Shown here piece after piece: positions 62,559-64,000 of a stretch of DNA of 64,000 bases (positions are counted from its first letter, which is position 1; each line of letters starts with the position of its first letter). Both the position numbers and the translations under genes were made by a program. The DNA comes from Chromatiales bacterium (GTDB lineage: Bacteria > Pseudomonadota > Gammaproteobacteria > JAGRGH01): contig JAGRGH010000032.1 of the NCBI GenBank assembly GCA_020445605.1, positions 62,001-126,000 of the forward strand. The letters are read 5' to 3'. The notes beneath the pieces were generated by a model. It saw only the letters and a list, made by a program, of their open reading frames with translations. It made no database searches and had not been told where the DNA came from.

Positions 62559-63682
62559 CAGAGCCGGTCTATCTCTTCCTGAAACGCCGCTAGAACTCGA
62601 TCCTCAATCATGTCGACATAGTGCAGATAAATTTCGGTGGTCGTTACACTAGCATGCCCCAACCTATCGCGGAGGTACATCAACGCGTTCCCGACATCCA
62701 TGTGTTGCTTCATACTGATCAATGTGTAGGTCGCGTAGGAGTGGCGCAACATGTGCTGGTATACAAAACCTAGATGCCTCTTTATTTGCGCGTTGATTGA
62801 CTGCGAGTTGACACTGTAGGGGTGGCCGAATCTAGTAATGAACAGCGGTTTACATTCCATGGTTCCGCTCTGATCGAGTCTTGCCTGACGTTCGTGCAGT
62901 TTGTATTGCCAGAGACGATCCATCAGCGACCAAGGCACGTCGATTCGGCGCGCTCTGTCTCCTTTGACCGACATTTCTCGCGGATTTAATTCGACGGGGA
63001 TTAATGTCCTGCGGTCGTGCGCTGGATTGATCACAGAAGAGGCGGGGAAACTAAGCGCCTCCTCTTTTCGGAGACCGGTCTGTATCTCCAGCCGCAAGAT
63101 AAGATTCAGGGTAGGGTGATGCATCGTGCCTTCCATTAGGCTTCGAATCTGGTCCATCGATAGGAGCCTGAGCAACGGACGCGTCTCACGCATTAGGACG
63201 CTCGGTGTTCCTCGGGTCGGAGCGGACTTGCGGAAATGGGCATAGAAATCTTTGCGTCGAGGGACTATAACCTCGTCAATATCGTAAGGTACTCGCGATA
63301 CCCACCCCACCTGGAATGCGTATCGATAGAACTGCAGGATCAATCGGAGGCGGTAATTTACGGTAGTGGGTGACAGGCCTTGGCGAATTGACCAGTCCCG
63401 ATAGGTAGCGACGATGGAATGATTGTTGTCGTAGAGGCAGTCGCGATAGTCCAGGTTACGAGCTTCCAGAAAGCCAAAATAGTCGTACATCGCTTGACCA
63501 TAGGGCCGCCACGACTTCTCGGATTGGACTCGGCCGCGACTCAGGCAATGGTAGATCAAAAAATCGCAGGCCGACTCTACCGAACGCATGTCCCGGTCGA
63601 GCAGGATTGGAAACCCCGGATACGACAATCCGCCGACTCGGAAATCGTCGGTGGCCCAAACCAGTCTCACCCTGAAACCCAC
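62558..63682 (-). CDS. Tyrosine recombinase (TnpA-like), first gene of recombinase module
   Basis: A 374-residue protein from GTG 63682 (MGFRVRLVW). A SAM-like N-terminal domain (about 45-140) leads to the catalytic domain: LEIQTGLRKEEALSFP, YQHMLRHSYATYTLI (HxxR), RLGHASVTTTEIYLHYVD (His and nucleophile Tyr). Length and motifs match TnpA of Tn554-like elements and RIT recombinases. It starts the four-gene module; its stop overlaps the next ATG. Confidence 0.88.
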   Translation of the reverse strand: MGFRVRLVWATDDFRVGGLSYPGFPILLDRDMRSVESACDFLIYHCLSRGRVQSEKSWRPYGQAMYDYFGFLEARNLDYRDCLYDNNHSIVATYRDWSIRQGLSPTTVNYRLRLILQFYRYAFQVGWVSRVPYDIDEVIVPRRKDFYAHFRKSAPTRGTPSVLMRETRPLLRLLSMDQIRSLMEGTMHHPTLNLILRLEIQTGLRKEEALSFPASSVINPAHDRRTLIPVELNPREMSVKGDRARRIDVPWSLMDRLWQYKLHERQARLDQSGTMECKPLFITRFGHPYSVNSQSINAQIKRHLGFVYQHMLRHSYATYTLISMKQHMDVGNALMYLRDRLGHASVTTTEIYLHYVDMIEDRVLAAFQEEIDRL

Positions 63683-64000
63683 GACCGAACAGCACGGTGT
63701 TGTTGGCTGACTTGAGCCAACGGGACTAGATCAAGATTCCGACTCGACCGCTGCGCACCTAGCGTCCGCCGATCCGCCGCGCACCAAGCACGAGTTTGTC
63801 GATGGATTAGCGTGTCTGCCGGTGCGACCCGCTGACCGGGATACCCCCGGCATCGGTGGCCCCAAACAAACCGCCTACGAGGGCTCGCCGTAATTGACTG
63901 CATTTCGCCTACGTAACCTCTCTGGCCCACCCAGGAACATCCCGAGCAGCACCGGCACTCGGATTACCATAGGCTAGGAGGCCATCATCTATTTGTCTAC
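63683..64000. other. Right-edge non-coding sequence
   Basis: Apart from the small inverted repeat at 63703-63720, these 318 bases show no gene, RNA or repeat that I can support. The element's outer end, if it lies here, cannot be identified without the sequence beyond the window. Confidence 0.4.
63703..63720. repeat. Inverted repeat upstream of the recombinase operon
   Basis: TTGGCT and AGCCAA are separated by six bases, 20 bases upstream of the first recombinase start. It could be an operator or a recombination core at the element end. I cannot decide which. Confidence 0.35.

Overview
The window is high-GC bacterial DNA, most likely from a Gammaproteobacterium. Supporting signs are a YgaU/Kbp-type BON-LysM protein, a Tpx-type thiol peroxidase, a TRAP transporter operon with Tat-exported binding protein, and a remnant of a Pseudomonas PFGI-1-type integrative conjugative element (ICE). 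No ribosomal marker is present, so I do not name a genus.

1-14.0 kb is dominated by signalling. It holds a histidine kinase and DUF3369 response regulator pair that runs off the left edge. Divergent from it are a metallo-beta-lactamase-fold protein and a receiver/adenylate-guanylate cyclase. Next come a small lipoprotein, a single-domain receiver, a large hybrid kinase, an RND-superfamily transporter with a fused cyclic-nucleotide-binding domain, and a free-standing cyclic-nucleotide-binding protein. A cyclase plus two cNMP-binding proteins suggests local second-messenger signalling.

14.2-29.8 kb is mostly housekeeping and metabolism: a thioredoxin-like lipoprotein, Kbp, a fused phosphotransferase/P-loop kinase, YjbQ, a DUF2235 hydrolase, PPK2 and a D-2-hydroxyacid dehydrogenase. 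A minus-strand block follows in the order mmsA, a GarR-like reductase, OsmC, dctP, dctQ, dctM, amidase and a small membrane protein, which looks like uptake and oxidation of small organic acids or amides. Tpx is divergent from this block.

30.5-37.4 kb contains a three-gene operon (COG1964/Tes-like radical SAM enzyme, Lgt-like membrane transferase, small membrane protein), an orphan AT-richer QueC-like PP-loop ATPase, a DUF11 surface protein and a cupin-like exported protein.

37.4-63.7 kb is a layered defence/mobile island. It starts with a MT-A70 methylase and BglII-family endonuclease. A 5'-truncated SPFH gene then abuts a C-terminal integrase remnant and an AlpA-like gene. Next is a six-gene, about 17-kb minus-strand operon: excisionase-type HTH, DEAD/DUF1998 helicase with a C-terminal nuclease-like domain, SNF2 helicase, giant Eco57I-like methyltransferase, Rad50-like ATPase with a zinc hook, and DUF262-DUF1524 protein. 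It resembles helicase-methylase-ATPase (Hma-type) and class 1 DISARM systems without matching canonical DISARM. Beyond it lie an ICE remnant (small protein and TraG C-terminus) and four overlapping genes encoding three tyrosine recombinases and a TnpC/DUF6262-like helper. These are a plausible mobilising module.

Two families of short hairpin-rich elements with terminal inverted repeats (A at about 12.0, 14.1 and 30.5 kb; B at about 15.4, 24.9, 36.4 and 58.4 kb) recur at gene ends, in several cases supplying or abutting the stop codon.
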